20,931 bases of DNA, taken from JBDNFP01 sp041689775 (GTDB taxonomy: Bacteria; Bacteroidota; Bacteroidia; Cytophagales; Spirosomataceae). The stretch covers positions 1-20,931 of the forward strand of contig JBDNFP010000334.1 in the NCBI GenBank assembly GCA_041689775.1. The letters run 5' to 3'. Position 1 is the stretch's first letter, and each line of letters opens with the position of its first letter. This document shows positions 13,138 through 20,931 of the stretch, one piece after another. The notes beneath the pieces are model-generated. The model saw only the letters and a program-made list of their open reading frames with translations. It was not told where the DNA came from and ran no database searches. A program made the position numbers and the translations under genes.

Positions 13138-15216
13138 ATGTCAATTCCTGAATCAGAACCTTCCTTCCTAACTTCAATACAGGAGTCATTTCAGGAGTTT
13201 CTAATGGCGTATCAAGAGGGCTCCACTTCCTATATACAAAATTTAATACCTAAGCATGCAATAAAGCTTACAAATTATCAGGTATTGGAAGCACTTAGCA
13301 AACGATATGGTTTTAAAAAACTACAACACGCACTAAATCCAGAGAATACTATTCTAGGGCCAATGCAGCAGGAACCCAATGGCGAATGGCTGAAAAGTTC
13401 CCGGATGGTGGGTGTGAATGTCCGTACGATGGACAACTTTTTTAACGTAGTGAAGTATGCACTTACCCTACCTTCTTTTCACGATACAATTCATTTACTG
13501 CCGATTTGGGAGCCAGGGGTTGTGGGTAGTCTGTATGGAATAGTTAGCTGGCATATAAATCCTGAGTTTTTTAGCCAGGAGTTACATGAAATTCTGCCAG
13601 TACTGACCACCGCCGACAAGCAATTAAAGGTTTCGATAAATTTGCTTCACCTGATGGGGTTTTCTGTCGGGATGGACGTTATTCCCCACACCGACCGGTT
13701 TTCTGAAATGGTTATTGGGTATCCGAGGTATTTTGAGTGGGTTCGGCAAAAGGAAGCCATAATCCATGACCATCAAGAAGAGATTTGGCGCGAAGTAGAG
13801 CAGGAAATTTATGCTTACCTACTTGAATTCGGAACCGCTGATGGTTCTGATCTGCCAACTTTTGAAACTCTTTTCGGAGAATCATTGACGGAAATAGACG
13901 AAGTGACCCGAATGCAACTTATTTTTGGGTGTCAGCACGATTATGGAGGGCGGCAAAAACGTCGAGTGGCCATCATGCGTTACCTCATAGCCAAGGGGTA
14001 TGAAACATTACCTATGACCATGGCTCCTCCTTACCGGTCACTTCATATTAATCCTGAGTCCTATAGTATAGACGCGGAAGGCCATAAATGGTATCAATAT
14101 GAGTTCGATTCTCCTCAAATGATGTCACGGGTATTTGGGCCATTAACTAGGTATCGGACCTACCACTCAAAGGATAATAATGAAAATTGGGAGCTTGATT
14201 TTGAGCAGCCCCAAACAGAAGTCTGGGAGTACGTCAGCCGTAAGTACTTGGAATGCCAGCAAGAGTTTGGGTTTGATTTTATGCGGGGCGATATGACCCA
14301 CGTACAGATGCGGGCTGAGGGTGTACCTGCAAATCCGGGTGAATACTATGATTTACTAGCTTTCGTTAAAAGAAGGGTTCAGATCAAGGGATCGGCTCAT
14401 TTCGCCTTTTTTGCTGAATCATTTATTGGTGCGCCAGATTTTATGGGGTATGGAGATGAAATAGCTCATTTAGAAGCGATCGGTGCAGAGGTTACCCTCG
14501 GGGATTTACAATCCGCCGTGGTTGGTTCTGAATTATTTATGACCCGGTTTCGTCAATACCTTGATGTTGCTAATGTACGGGCCTTCGCTCCCTGTTTTAC
14601 AATAATGACGGCCGATAAAGATGATCCCCGGTTTGATGAGTTTTATAAAACGGGTAATGTTACCCGATACTTTATTACCTTGTTTATGAATGAGTTGCCT
14701 TCCTACATGGGAGCTGGGTTCGAAACCAGAAATTTACATGAGGAGCGAGGTACTAACGAAGAGTATTCAAAACTGTACGTATTCCAGATCGATGATCCAT
14801 CCGATACGGACAAGGTAACCAAGGGGCCTTTTGTTTGGGGACAAAATCGGGTCCAGTTCAAAAAGGTGGCAGCAATGCGCGCTTGGGCTGAGCAACTTTT
14901 TCCTGAACTAAAATGGCACCCACTAAAATGGTTAAACCATCCTGATCCTACCCTTAATAGTCGATATATAGCTTGGAGAATATCTGACTACATATTTGTC
15001 TCATCTATGGATAGTATCAAAGAAATTCAACATGTAAGTTTGCCATTAAATGGGACAACTTCTGATTTGATTTTACTTTTCTCTTCTAGTGGAAAGACAG
15101 AAGATAAAATAGAAGGTAATAGTACATTTGTTGCACTTGCACCGCTTGAAAAGGAAGAGTGCCGGATTTACAGAGTAATTGACGAAATAGGAAATCTACG
15201 CGATAACGAAAACTAA
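13138..15216 (+). CDS. GH13-like (alpha-amylase superfamily) protein, divergent catalytic motifs
   Basis: This 692-residue protein has an N-terminal extension (1-85), a TIM barrel and a C-terminal beta domain (about 600-685). Barrel strands resemble GH13 enzymes: TIHLLPIWEPG (117-127); region I as GMDVIPHTDRF (178-188), where the usual NH pair is shifted; region II as GFDFMRGDMTH (378-388), with R383 and candidate nucleophile D385; region III as AFFAESF (423-429), with candidate acid/base E427; and region IV as TADKDDPR (491-498), where the usual NHD reads DKD, with D495 as the third acid. The triad therefore appears kept while the histidines are replaced. An insertion (about 205-300) interrupts the barrel. 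No signal peptide, so cytoplasmic. Substrate unknown. Three bases separate it from the radical SAM gene, which suggests joint function. Confidence 0.7.
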   Translation: MSIPESEPSFLTSIQESFQEFLMAYQEGSTSYIQNLIPKHAIKLTNYQVLEALSKRYGFKKLQHALNPENTILGPMQQEPNGEWLKSSRMVGVNVRTMDNFFNVVKYALTLPSFHDTIHLLPIWEPGVVGSLYGIVSWHINPEFFSQELHEILPVLTTADKQLKVSINLLHLMGFSVGMDVIPHTDRFSEMVIGYPRYFEWVRQKEAIIHDHQEEIWREVEQEIYAYLLEFGTADGSDLPTFETLFGESLTEIDEVTRMQLIFGCQHDYGGRQKRRVAIMRYLIAKGYETLPMTMAPPYRSLHINPESYSIDAEGHKWYQYEFDSPQMMSRVFGPLTRYRTYHSKDNNENWELDFEQPQTEVWEYVSRKYLECQQEFGFDFMRGDMTHVQMRAEGVPANPGEYYDLLAFVKRRVQIKGSAHFAFFAESFIGAPDFMGYGDEIAHLEAIGAEVTLGDLQSAVVGSELFMTRFRQYLDVANVRAFAPCFTIMTADKDDPRFDEFYKTGNVTRYFITLFMNELPSYMGAGFETRNLHEERGTNEEYSKLYVFQIDDPSDTDKVTKGPFVWGQNRVQFKKVAAMRAWAEQLFPELKWHPLKWLNHPDPTLNSRYIAWRISDYIFVSSMDSIKEIQHVSLPLNGTTSDLILLFSSSGKTEDKIEGNSTFVALAPLEKEECRIYRVIDEIGNLRDNEN

Positions 15217-15219
15217 TAT

Positions 15220-16239
15220 ATGAATACAAATTGGAGAGACGGGCTAAATTTGATGTCGAAGGTAACTCCCAAGAGGGCTTGGAATGCAATACAGGTGATA
15301 GGGAGCTATATGTATTCTAAGGTTTCTGGTAAGGCAGTGCATCACGGTATGCCCATCGCTATATCTTTTGAACCTACCACATCCTGTAACCTGCGTTGTC
15401 CTGAGTGCCCGAGCGGACTTCGATCCTTTACTCGACCAACCGGAATGATGGAATCAGGCTTATTCAAAAAAACAATTGATGAATTAGCCGACCGACTACT
15501 ATACCTGATCTTTTATTTCCAGGGAGAGCCGTATCTTCATCCTTCCTTCTTTGAATTAGTAGAGTATGCGAGCAAAAAAGGTATCTATACCGCAACGTCC
15601 ACTAATGCACACTACCTAAACGATGAAAAGGCACGAAAAACCGTAGAGTCCGGCCTTGATAGACTCATTATTTCAATCGACGGAACTACACAGGATGTTT
15701 ACGAACAATACCGTATCGGTGGGAAACTTGATAAAGTATTGGAAGGTACCCGGAATATCATCAAATGGAAGAAGGAGCTAGGATCTTCAACGCCACATAC
15801 CATATTTCAGTTTTTGGTGGTAAAGCCTAACGAGCATCAAATCGAGGAGGTGAAACAAATGGCGAAAGAGCTTGGGGTAGACGAAGTTGGCTTGAAAACT
15901 GCTCAGATATATGATTATGAAGATGGATCAGATTTAATTCCAACCATTGACCAGTATTCGCGTTACAAGAAAGAGGGGGATAAGTACTCTATCAAAAATG
16001 AGTTTGTAAACCATTGTTGGAAAATGTGGCATTCCTGTGTCATAACCTGGGATGGCATGGTGGTACCCTGTTGTTTCGACAAAGATGCGCACCACCGGTT
16101 GGGTGATATGAAAAAGCAAACGTTTAAAGAACTTTGGAACGGGAAGCTATACCAAGAGTTTCGACAGACCTTGATTCGTTCGAGATCAGAGATTGAAATG
16201 TGTAAGAACTGTACCGAAGGTACCAAAGTGTGGGCGTGA
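15220..16239 (+). CDS. Radical SAM protein with SPASM domain
   Basis: This 339-residue iron-sulfur enzyme has the radical SAM cluster motif CNLRCPEC (C56-x3-C60-x2-C63) within SFEPTTSCNLRCPECPSGLR, a GEPYLHPSF segment (102-110) for SAM binding, and a C-terminal SPASM region with Cys at 266, 273, 284, 285, 328 and 331 (HSCVITWDGMVVPCCFD; EMCKNC) that should hold extra 4Fe-4S clusters. Family members mature peptides (PqqE, anaerobic sulfatase activators) or modify small molecules. There is no sulfatase or small precursor peptide visible nearby, so the substrate is unknown. It starts three bases after the GH13-like stop, a strong sign of translational coupling, and is followed by a 162-base gap before parA. 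An N-terminal helix of about 45 basic residues precedes the core. Confidence 0.88.
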   Translation: MNTNWRDGLNLMSKVTPKRAWNAIQVIGSYMYSKVSGKAVHHGMPIAISFEPTTSCNLRCPECPSGLRSFTRPTGMMESGLFKKTIDELADRLLYLIFYFQGEPYLHPSFFELVEYASKKGIYTATSTNAHYLNDEKARKTVESGLDRLIISIDGTTQDVYEQYRIGGKLDKVLEGTRNIIKWKKELGSSTPHTIFQFLVVKPNEHQIEEVKQMAKELGVDEVGLKTAQIYDYEDGSDLIPTIDQYSRYKKEGDKYSIKNEFVNHCWKMWHSCVITWDGMVVPCCFDKDAHHRLGDMKKQTFKELWNGKLYQEFRQTLIRSRSEIEMCKNCTEGTKVWA

Positions 16240-16336
16240 AACAATCGGTCAAATGAGTACAATTGGTCGATGTACAAAAATATATTTTCGCGTAAATTAC
16301 TAATAAACAGGCCTTAACAAGTGAATTTAAAAACTC

Positions 16337-16371
16337 CGTGGAACATTTCTTGGGTATTTCATTTGAATACC
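16337..16371. promoter_or_regulatory. Possible parA control region: half parS-like site and a dyad
   Basis: CGTGGAACA at 16337-16345 equals one half of a parS-type palindrome (TGTTCCACGTGGAACA), but its left half is not conserved. Eight bases on, GGTATT (16353-16358) and AATACC (16366-16371) form a dyad with a seven-base centre, 30 bases before the parA ATG. These could be operator elements for self-regulation by ParA or ParB. Both are weak. Confidence 0.25.
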
Positions 16372-16401
16372 TGAAATTTGGGACTGATTAAAAATTATAC
16401 A

Positions 16402-17193
16402 ATGGGTAAAGTAATTGCAATTGCCAATCAAAAGGGTGGAGTAGGTAAGACCACAACAGCTATTAACCTAGCTGCCAGCCTAGCCGCTCTTGAATTCAGA
16501 ACTCTTATCGTCGATGCGGATCCTCAGGCAAATTCTACGTCTGGTCTCGGGTTTAACCCAAAGGAAATCGAGTACAGTATCTACGAATGTATGGTAGAAG
16601 GTATTCAGGCTCGTGACATTATTATTCAGACTGACTTTCCGAATCTAGATCTGTTACCATCTCACATTGACCTCGTCGGGGCCGAGATTGAGATGATCAA
16701 TATCAAAAACCGGGAGGATAGAATGAAGGATGTTATGCATCTGATCCGTGAAGACTACGACTTCGTGATCATCGACTGTTCACCTTCCCTTGGTCTTATT
16801 ACCATCAATAGCCTTACCGCTGCTGACTCAGTAATTATTCCGGTGCAATGTGAGTATTTCGCACTGGAAGGTTTGGGTAAATTACTAAATACTGTTACGA
16901 TAATTCAATCCCGGCTGAATACAAATCTCGCCATTGAAGGGATTTTATTGACAATGTATGATCTTAGGTTACGTCTTTCCAATCAGGTAGTCAACGAGGT
17001 AACCACACATTTTCAGACCTTGGTATTTGACACGATCATTCCTCGTAATGTTCGTTTGAGCGAATCACCAAGTTACGGAGTTCCTGTATTAGCTCAGGAT
17101 GCCGAAAGTAAAGGCGCCATCAGCTACCTTAATCTTGCCCGCGAAATTCTAGCGAAAAATGGTTATCTTTCACAAGATCACCACCAGAAATGA
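16402..17193 (+). CDS. parA: Chromosome partitioning ATPase ParA (Soj)
   Basis: This 263-residue ATPase moves replicated origins in partnership with ParB. The ATG at 16402 was chosen over an upstream TTG at 16378 because it gives the conserved start MGKVIAIANQKGGVGKTTTA. The deviant Walker A motif KGGVGKTT is at 11-18, Walker A' VDADPQANSTSG at 37-48, and Walker B DFVIIDCSPSLGLIT lies mid-protein. RNVRLSESPSYGVP near the C-terminus is typical of chromosomal Soj proteins. The short N-terminus, without a DNA-binding domain, indicates the chromosomal (type Ib-like) form, not a large plasmid ParA. parB follows 47 bases downstream, so the pair is an operon. Confidence 0.95.
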   Translation: MGKVIAIANQKGGVGKTTTAINLAASLAALEFRTLIVDADPQANSTSGLGFNPKEIEYSIYECMVEGIQARDIIIQTDFPNLDLLPSHIDLVGAEIEMINIKNREDRMKDVMHLIREDYDFVIIDCSPSLGLITINSLTAADSVIIPVQCEYFALEGLGKLLNTVTIIQSRLNTNLAIEGILLTMYDLRLRLSNQVVNEVTTHFQTLVFDTIIPRNVRLSESPSYGVPVLAQDAESKGAISYLNLAREILAKNGYLSQDHHQK

Positions 17194-17219
17194 ACTGATA
17201 ATTAGGGGCGTAGGGATAT

Positions 17220-17231
17220 TTAGTTAACTAA
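17220..17231. promoter_or_regulatory. 12-base palindrome in the parA-parB gap
   Basis: TTAGTTAACTAA is a perfect 12-base palindrome nine bases before the parB ATG. It could be an operator or simply an AT-rich chance match. It is too short to act as a hairpin terminator, and no -7 box is visible beside it. Confidence 0.25.
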
Positions 17232-17240
17232 TAGTGCAGA

Positions 17241-18164
17241 ATGGAAAATACCAATAAAAGAAAAAATATGGTGGGTTTGGGTAGAGGACTTAGTGCCTTG
17301 TTGCAGGATTCTGATTCTGTAAACAGCAACAAGCAACTTCACACTTCTCCTTACGAAACCATAAGCTCGATGAATGAGATTGATGTCAATTTCATTGAGG
17401 CTAATCCTTATCAACCCAGAACACGATTTGATAAAGAGACCTTGGATGAATTGGCTGATTCTATTCGGGTTCAGGGTATCATCCAGCCCATTACAGTACG
17501 GCAAATAAGTAAAGATAAATATCAGCTGATTGCGGGAGAACGCAGATTACAAGCGTCGAAGTTAATTGGTATGACGCGCATACCCGCCTACATCCGAACG
17601 GCTGACGATCAACAAATGCTTGAAATGGCGCTGATTGAGAACATTCAGCGAGAAAACTTAAACGCCATAGAAATTGCCCTAAGTTACCAGCGGCTTATTC
17701 ACGAGTGTAGTTTGAAGCAAGAAGAACTTGGAGATCGAGTTGGTAAAAACCGCACAACGGTCAACAATTATATTCGCTTGCTAAAACTTCCCCCAGCTAT
17801 TCAGGCGGCTCTTCGCGACAACCAGATTAGTATGGGACACGCTCGGGCTCTAATCACCATTGAAGATTATGATAGCCAAAGTAAAATTTTTAAAAAGATT
17901 ATTGAAGAGGGTTGGTCGGTAAGGAAAGTGGAGGAAGAAGTACGGAAGCTTTCTATTGTGACCAACACCAACGAAAATAGTCGACAAGTTCAGACAATCA
18001 AAAAAGAAATCAGATCGTTACAATTTAAGTTGTCATCACTATTTGGTTCAAAAGTATCCATCAAAAGTGACGATAACCATAAAGGTGAAATAAAAATCCT
18101 CTTTACTTCGCAAGAAGAACTCGATCGGATACTGGCAACAATTAATCTTGAAAATAAAGCTTGA
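17241..18164 (+). CDS. parB: Chromosome partitioning protein ParB (Spo0J)
   Basis: This 307-residue DNA-binding CTPase loads on parS sites and forms the partition complex. An N-terminal GLGRGLSALL (12-21) for ParA contact is followed by the CTP-binding domain: NPYQPRTRF (55-63), LADSIRVQGIIQPITVR, the box II AGERRLQASK and ENIQRENLN. A helix-turn-helix parS-binding region (KQEELGDRVGKNRTTVNNYIR) and a C-terminal dimerisation segment complete it. Box II reads GERRLQA where GERRWRA or GERRFRA is more common; the two arginines are kept. No complete parS site was found in this window. Its stop overlaps the TTG start of the next gene. Confidence 0.95.
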   Translation: MENTNKRKNMVGLGRGLSALLQDSDSVNSNKQLHTSPYETISSMNEIDVNFIEANPYQPRTRFDKETLDELADSIRVQGIIQPITVRQISKDKYQLIAGERRLQASKLIGMTRIPAYIRTADDQQMLEMALIENIQRENLNAIEIALSYQRLIHECSLKQEELGDRVGKNRTTVNNYIRLLKLPPAIQAALRDNQISMGHARALITIEDYDSQSKIFKKIIEEGWSVRKVEEEVRKLSIVTNTNENSRQVQTIKKEIRSLQFKLSSLFGSKVSIKSDDNHKGEIKILFTSQEELDRILATINLENKA

Positions 18165-18814
18165 AAAATGGGTTCTGGATAGTGTTGTTAGGGTTTTCAA
18201 TTGGTGTGAATGGCCAAAATATTGACACTGATAGCATCCGTAAAGTTAATAATAAAGTTGTAGTTGATTCCTTGGCGATCACCAAGGGTATAGGAAAGAA
18301 GCTTACTACGAAGCAGGAAAGACCTAAGTTAGTACCCCGTAAATCAACTATCTATTCATTAGTACTTCCTAGTGTCGGTCAGATTTATAATCGGGATTAT
18401 TGGAAATTACCCATCGTTTATGGTGCTTTGGGAGCAGCAGTCTATACCGTTCGCTGGAATTCACTGCGCTACAATGATTTTCTCGGACCTTACCTTTCCT
18501 CGGTTGATCCTGTGACCGGAATACCCACTAATGAAAAAGATTTTGAAGTGTATATTCGTGGGGACGATATAATTCGAACCTTGACACTTGATCAGGTGAA
18601 GAGAGGGAAAACATTTTACAGGAGATACCGAGAGTACGGGTACGTAATCTTTGCGGCGGTCTATGCACTCACGGCCATTGAAGCAAATGTATCGGCCCAC
18701 CTAAAAACATTTGATATGTCAGAAGACTTAACTCTCAAAGTGGAGCCTTCCCTAAATACAACACCATTTTTAGGGGCTTCTGCGGGGGTAAAACTCGTTT
18801 TTACTTTTAAATAA
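18161..18814 (+). CDS. DUF5683 domain protein, probable secreted or membrane-associated
   Basis: This 217-residue protein has a signal peptide (MKNGFWIVLLGFSIGVNGQ) and a DUF5683 domain: RKSTIYSLVLPSVGQIYNRDYWKLPIVYGALGAAVY at about 61-96, then a segment with LRYNDFLGPYL and, after an acidic stretch, a YRRYREYGYVIFAAVYALTAIEANVSAHLKTFD region with a second hydrophobic helix. The PSVGQIYN.DYWK signature is common in Bacteroidota. Function is unknown. The only sensible start is TTG at 18161, overlapping the parB stop as TTGA, since the next ATG is out of frame. Position between parB and dapB is a conserved arrangement I recall from Cytophagales. About 36 bases separate it from dapB. Confidence 0.8.
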   Translation: MKNGFWIVLLGFSIGVNGQNIDTDSIRKVNNKVVVDSLAITKGIGKKLTTKQERPKLVPRKSTIYSLVLPSVGQIYNRDYWKLPIVYGALGAAVYTVRWNSLRYNDFLGPYLSSVDPVTGIPTNEKDFEVYIRGDDIIRTLTLDQVKRGKTFYRRYREYGYVIFAAVYALTAIEANVSAHLKTFDMSEDLTLKVEPSLNTTPFLGASAGVKLVFTFK

Positions 18815-18850
18815 TGGCATTAGTTGTCAACCTATAATTGAATTTTTTAT

Positions 18851-19570
18851 ATGAATATCCTTCTGGTAGGATACGGTAAAATGGGAAAGTCAATCGAGCA
18901 GATTGCGTTAGAAAGAGGACACACCATTTCCGGAAAAATTGATGTAAGCAACCGACAAGAGCTGGAATATATGGCTCCTGATACAGTAGACGTAGCCATT
19001 GAATTTAGCTCTCCTGAATCCGCCTACGTTAACATCAAGTCCTGTCTGGAAAAAGGTTGGCCGGTAGTGAGTGGCACGACGGGTTGGCTTGACCACAAAA
19101 TAGAAATAGAGGCTCTTACCCAAGAAAAAGGAGGAGCATTTTTTTATGCATCTAATTACAGCATTGGTGTTAATTTATTCCTTCGCGTAAACCGAACTTT
19201 GGCCCGACTTATGAACGATCAACCCTATGAAGTTTCCATGAAGGAAATTCACCATATTCACAAGCTCGATGCACCGAGTGGTACTGCCATCACGATTGCT
19301 GAGGGAATTATGGAAGAAAACTCTTCTGTAACGGGTTGGTCTTTACTACCTGAGACAAAGGTACTGAAAGTGCCAATTCTATCAGAAAGAACTGGTGAAG
19401 TGCCTGGTAAACACGTGGTAACCTACAAATCAGAGGTAGATACCATTGAAATATTCCACGAAGCGCACAGTCGAAAAGGGTTTGCTTTGGGTGCCGTAGT
19501 ATCAGCCGAGTGGATTGCCGGACGAAAAGGTGTTTTTGGAATGGATGACCTGCTTGACCACTTAAATTAG
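18851..19570 (+). CDS. dapB: 4-hydroxy-tetrahydrodipicolinate reductase
   Basis: This 239-residue NAD(P)H enzyme reduces the dehydrated product of DapA on the way to diaminopimelate and lysine, so it feeds peptidoglycan synthesis. Signatures: nucleotide-binding LLVGYGKMGKSIE (4-16), VVSGTTGW (72-79), ASNYSIGVNLF (100-110), and the catalytic EIHHIHKLDAPSGTAITIAE (132-151), with H134, H135 and K138 matching the E. coli His159/His160/Lys163 set. Length is slightly shorter than E. coli (273) as in other Bacteroidota. The start MNILLVGYGKMG is the usual one. It lies in the parA-lepB run. Very confident. Confidence 0.95.
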   Translation: MNILLVGYGKMGKSIEQIALERGHTISGKIDVSNRQELEYMAPDTVDVAIEFSSPESAYVNIKSCLEKGWPVVSGTTGWLDHKIEIEALTQEKGGAFFYASNYSIGVNLFLRVNRTLARLMNDQPYEVSMKEIHHIHKLDAPSGTAITIAEGIMEENSSVTGWSLLPETKVLKVPILSERTGEVPGKHVVTYKSEVDTIEIFHEAHSRKGFALGAVVSAEWIAGRKGVFGMDDLLDHLN

Positions 19571-19625
19571 TACATATCGTTATATTTACCCCTCAAACTG
19601 ACTTAAATTAACAACCTGATCCTAC

Positions 19626-20765
19626 ATGGCCTTAGAAAAAGAAGTGCATACTCCTCCAAACTCGACTCCCCACAAGAAGAAGTCGGCCTTTCGGGAATGG
19701 CTAGATTCCATTGTTTTTGCTGTGGTTGCAGCCACCTTGATTCGTTGGATGTTTATGGAAGCCTTTACCATCCCAACCCCCTCCATGGAAAATAGTCTTT
19801 TGGTTGGCGATTTTCTCTTCGTTAGCAAAATGCACTATGGAACCCGTACCACAAAAACTCCCTTGCAGGTACCATTGACCCACCAAACGATCTGGGGTAC
19901 CAGCATTCCTTCCTATTTAGATTGGATTCAATTACCTCAATATCGCCTGCCAGGTTTTTCTGATGTGAAGCAGGGTGATGTGGTAGTATTTAACTTTCCC
20001 TCCGAATACCAATACCCAGTCGATCTCAAAACCAACTACATAAAAAGGTGTATTGGGACTCCGGGTGATGTTTTGGAGGTGCGTGATTTACAGGTGTATA
20101 TAAATGGTACTGCCATGGAAAATCCACCTCGCCTGGAAAACGAATATTTTGTTTCAACCACCACGGCGGTGAACGAGGATAAAATTTTTAAGGAAAATGG
20201 AATTTCGGAGTTTAGTTCTTACACCGAATCTTTCGGCGATACCATCCCGGAAAATGATGAATCGGGCTATTTGGTATACACTACTACCGCCATTGCGGCC
20301 CAGCTTAAAGAATATGATTTTGTTCGTGATATCCGGTTAGTAAAAGCTCCTAAGGATATAAGTGAGCCGTCTTTGTACCCAAAGTATTCATTATTTAAAT
20401 GGAATCGTGATAACTATGGCCCAATTACTATTCCAAAAGAAGGGGTTACCGTTGAGTTGACACCCGGAAACATTGCTTTTTACGGAGACGCAATCAAGTA
20501 CTACGAGGGTAATGAAAATGTAGAGGTAAAAGAAACGTCTATTACGGTGGATGGGAAGGCTATTGGTGGTTACACTTTCAAGCAGGATTATTATTTCATG
20601 ATGGGGGATAACCGCCATAATTCACTTGATTCAAGGTACTGGGGTTTTGTGCCGATGGACCATATCGTTGGTAAGGCGGTTTTTGTTTGGATGTCGATCG
20701 ACCCTAACCCAACAAGTTTTGCCAACAAAATACGGTGGAGCCGATTGTTTCGATTGATTGAATAA
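19626..20765 (+). CDS. lepB: Signal peptidase I with long central insert
   Basis: This 379-residue inner-membrane protease cuts signal peptides from exported proteins. One membrane helix lies at about 26-47. Box B FTIPTPSMENSLLVGDFLFV (47-66) carries the catalytic Ser53; box D NYIKRCIGTPGD (137-148) carries the general base Lys140; box E MGDNRHNSLDSRYWG (326-340) follows. Between Lys140 and box E lie about 185 residues, much more than in compact enzymes, forming an extended cap-like domain often seen in Bacteroidota LepB. The substrate-binding region is FMEAFTIPTPS. The gene ends the parA-lepB run; a region with strong hairpins follows. Confidence 0.94.
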   Translation: MALEKEVHTPPNSTPHKKKSAFREWLDSIVFAVVAATLIRWMFMEAFTIPTPSMENSLLVGDFLFVSKMHYGTRTTKTPLQVPLTHQTIWGTSIPSYLDWIQLPQYRLPGFSDVKQGDVVVFNFPSEYQYPVDLKTNYIKRCIGTPGDVLEVRDLQVYINGTAMENPPRLENEYFVSTTTAVNEDKIFKENGISEFSSYTESFGDTIPENDESGYLVYTTTAIAAQLKEYDFVRDIRLVKAPKDISEPSLYPKYSLFKWNRDNYGPITIPKEGVTVELTPGNIAFYGDAIKYYEGNENVEVKETSITVDGKAIGGYTFKQDYYFMMGDNRHNSLDSRYWGFVPMDHIVGKAVFVWMSIDPNPTSFANKIRWSRLFRLIE

Positions 20766-20814
20766 GGTTTCAGGAAGTAGCCGTACCATTGTCCCATTCC
20801 GATTGAGGTAGTAG

Positions 20815-20865
20815 TGACGTGTTTGTTTCCGGCCCGGATCAACTTACACGTCATTATAGTGTAAG
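20815..20865. other. Two overlapping, mutually exclusive hairpins after lepB
   Basis: TGACGTGT (20815-20822) and ACACGTCA (20846-20853) are perfect complements, with inner TTG/CAA pairing at 20823-20825 and 20840-20842. CTTACAC (20843-20849) and GTGTAAG (20859-20865) are also perfect complements. The two stems share bases 20846-20849, so only one can form at a time. There is no U-tract directly after either, so a plain intrinsic terminator is not indicated. The remaining bases to the window edge hold no clear gene start. Confidence 0.4.
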
Positions 20866-20931
20866 GCTCTATTGGGATTATTTGGCGGGTAGGAAGAGAA
20901 CTTTCACTAGGTAAAAAAAGTAAAAAGAACA

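Noticed and set aside
16247..16278. Imperfect direct repeats GGTCAAATGAGTACAA and GGTCGATGTACAAA, considered as iterons
   Set aside because: Only two diverged copies, with no origin features or AT-rich unwinding element nearby.
16378..16401. Upstream TTG start for parA
   Set aside because: It would add eight residues before the conserved MGKVIAIANQKGG start; the ATG at 16402 fits the family.
19411..19428. Near-palindrome GGTAAACACGTGGTAACC with a CACGTG core, considered as parS
   Set aside because: It lies in dapB codons for a conserved GKHVVTY-like segment, and its arms do not match the TGTT/AACA arms of parS.
20591..20854. Minus-strand open frame of 87 codons at the end of lepB
   Set aside because: Most of it is antisense to conserved LepB boxes, it has no family resemblance, and its start lies in the hairpin region.

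Overview
The window looks like a chromosomal segment of a Bacteroidota bacterium, most probably of the order Cytophagales. The protein families point there: the DUF5683 protein, the small protein next to RlmI, a LepB with a long insert, and a DeaD with an RG-rich linker. So do the AT-rich gene starts without clear Shine-Dalgarno sequences, the occasional promoter-like TAnnTTTG boxes, and the run parA-parB-DUF5683-dapB-lepB, an order I recall from that group. No tRNA, 5S/16S/23S rRNA or CRISPR array was seen.

Layout. Bases 1-189 hold the right end of what looks like an IS3-family insertion sequence (transposase C-terminus plus terminal inverted repeat). Next come a minus-strand pair, rlmI and a 63-residue protein; a Tat-exported sugar isomerase-like lipoprotein (+); a secreted zinc phospholipase C/S1-P1 nuclease-like protein (-); a membrane-anchored Dabb-domain protein (+); ung (-); and a plus-strand series apaG, an O-methyltransferase-like gene and a cytochrome c/copper-monooxygenase fusion lipoprotein. 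Two strong two-way hairpin terminators separate convergent genes, at 4449-4489 and 7869-7907. deaD (-) follows, then a 454-base gap that contains a probable small SRP RNA, then ald (-) divergent from an lrp/asnC regulator (+), with a Lrp-like operator between them. A FixC-like flavoprotein (-) diverges from the last plus-strand block: GH13-like glycosidase, radical SAM/SPASM protein, parA, parB, DUF5683, dapB and lepB.

How the genes work together. Most are housekeeping: rRNA methylation, uracil excision, RNA unwinding at low temperature, alanine/pyruvate exchange, chromosome partition, lysine and peptidoglycan precursor synthesis, and signal peptide removal. The better candidates for new biology are the heme/copper fusion lipoprotein, the tightly coupled GH13-like/radical SAM pair, the structured RNA between deaD and ald, and a pair of mutually exclusive hairpins after lepB. 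I saw no obvious defence system or biosynthetic cluster.
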